The notes under the pieces are model-generated. The model was not told the DNA's origin. It saw only the letters and a program-made list of their open reading frames with translations, and did no database searches. A stretch of 64,000 nucleotides of DNA from contig JANQSA010000059.1 in assembly GCA_028284285.1 (NCBI GenBank), positions 24,806 to 88,805 of the forward strand. The letters are read 5' to 3'. Shown here one piece after another: positions 63,366 through 64,000 of this stretch. Each line of letters begins with the position of its first letter. Positions within the stretch are counted from its first letter, which is position 1. Origin of the DNA: Croceivirga sp. (GTDB lineage Bacteria; Bacteroidota; Bacteroidia; Flavobacteriales; Flavobacteriaceae). Both the position numbers and the translations under genes were made by a program.

Positions 63366-63896
63366 TTAAAACGGGGTATATCCAAATTTTTGTCCGCCTA
63401 CTGAGGCATCGGCCATTAAGCCCGCTTTGGGTAGCGCAAATACAGCAACGCCATCTTTGTATTTGGCGTTAAAAGCAATTCCTGATTTTAAAGCTACTGC
63501 GGAAGTCTCTGCCGCGAACTGAAACTTCCCTTCTTTGAAACGATCCAGATCTGTTGCGGTCTCAAAAAAGATGATCTCTATAATGGACTGGCCCCCGGCT
63601 TGCAAGCCTACATTTAATTTCTTTAGATTGGCCATACCTACAGGTTCCCCTTTATCGTAGACCACGCCGTTTCCCGATGCCCCACCTACAATAAATCCTC
63701 CTTTACCTACATTGGGAAAAAGCACATAGCCTGCAGAATTGTCAAAAAACCGCTGCAATCCGGAATCATTTTCAAGCAGGGTTTGTTTTGCCTTTTGGGC
63801 ATCGCGCATGATCTTTCTGTCTTTTTTACTCTGCGCAGAGGCAAGGGTAACCGAAAATACCAACAACGCCACTGTCAATAATCTGCTTGTTTTCAT
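63366..63896 (-). CDS. YSC84-related lipid-binding protein
   Basis: The 176-residue protein begins MKTSRLLTVALLVFSVTLASAQ (signal peptide) and contains a YSC84/Ysc84-like domain: GYVLFPNVGKGGFIVGGASGNGVVY, then VGLQAGGQSIIEIIFFET and FNAKYKDGVAVFALPKAGLMADASVGGQKF. In bacteria these periplasmic proteins are of unknown function and may bind lipids. The ATG at 63896 is used; a longer frame to 63995 has no signal-like start. The gene is convergent with era. Confidence 0.85.
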   Translation of the reverse strand: MKTSRLLTVALLVFSVTLASAQSKKDRKIMRDAQKAKQTLLENDSGLQRFFDNSAGYVLFPNVGKGGFIVGGASGNGVVYDKGEPVGMANLKKLNVGLQAGGQSIIEIIFFETATDLDRFKEGKFQFAAETSAVALKSGIAFNAKYKDGVAVFALPKAGLMADASVGGQKFGYTPF

Positions 63897-64000
63897 CTGT
63901 TTAAAAATTTTGTAATACACTGAAATTAAAGCTATTCCAAAATTTATTGCAGATGGAACCGCTTCGCTCCTGCCTGTCCGGTCACCGGCGGCCAAAGCCT

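Overview
The window looks like a chromosomal segment of a marine-type Flavobacteriia (Bacteroidota). Supporting signs are the many lipoproteins with acidic residues straight after the lipobox cysteine, the five-helix SdhC, a bacterial V-type ATPase operon containing DUF2764, ABC permease/M1 peptidase fusions, membrane-embedded AraC regulators, an ECF sigma/anti-sigma/CHAT operon, and scarce Shine-Dalgarno sites. No whole prophage, IS transposase, recombinase or integrase is visible.

Layout. 0-1.2 kb: tail of an MFS transporter and a lipoprotein. 1.3-6 kb (minus): a two-component system followed 27 bp later by PEP carboxylase. 6-14.4 kb (minus): universal stress protein and V-type ATPase A-B-E-DUF2764-D-I-K. 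14.8-20.1 kb (plus): second stress protein, succinate dehydrogenase C-A-B, Na/Pi symporter. 20.2-26.5 kb: two modules pairing a membrane AraC regulator with a secreted peptidase. 26.7-50.44 kb: accessory region described below. 51.1-51.2 kb: initiator tRNA with truncated copies of its ends on both sides. 51.4-64 kb: Na+/alanine-type symporter, lipoproteins, the ECF/anti-sigma/CHAT operon, Era GTPase and a YSC84-like protein.

The main observation is the 26.7-50.44 kb region. About seventeen one- or two-gene units, all on the minus strand, are separated by a related family of 43-210 bp elements. In gene orientation each element starts ...YAAC and ends GTT..., with inner arms GGCTATAATT / AATCATAGCC, as in integron attC sites. 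The leading edge of each unit is complementary to that same unit's own trailing edge, often over 13-15 bp, as expected for gene cassettes. Position 11 of the leading edge is A in 16 of 17 units, and position 11 of the reverse-complemented trailing edge is usually G. This is an integron-like cassette array without a visible integrase. Its cargo includes a TIR protein, an Mrr-like nuclease, DinB, YdeI/DUF1905, VOC, a beta-lactamase-fold hydrolase, a CoA-transferase, DUF2750 and several unknown lipoproteins.

Two AraC/peptidase modules lie inside the array and interrupt its elements. One (41.4-44.5 kb) is flanked by an 11-bp direct repeat. With the two modules to the left, four membrane AraC regulators each sit beside a peptidase within 24 kb, which suggests a recurring regulatory unit.
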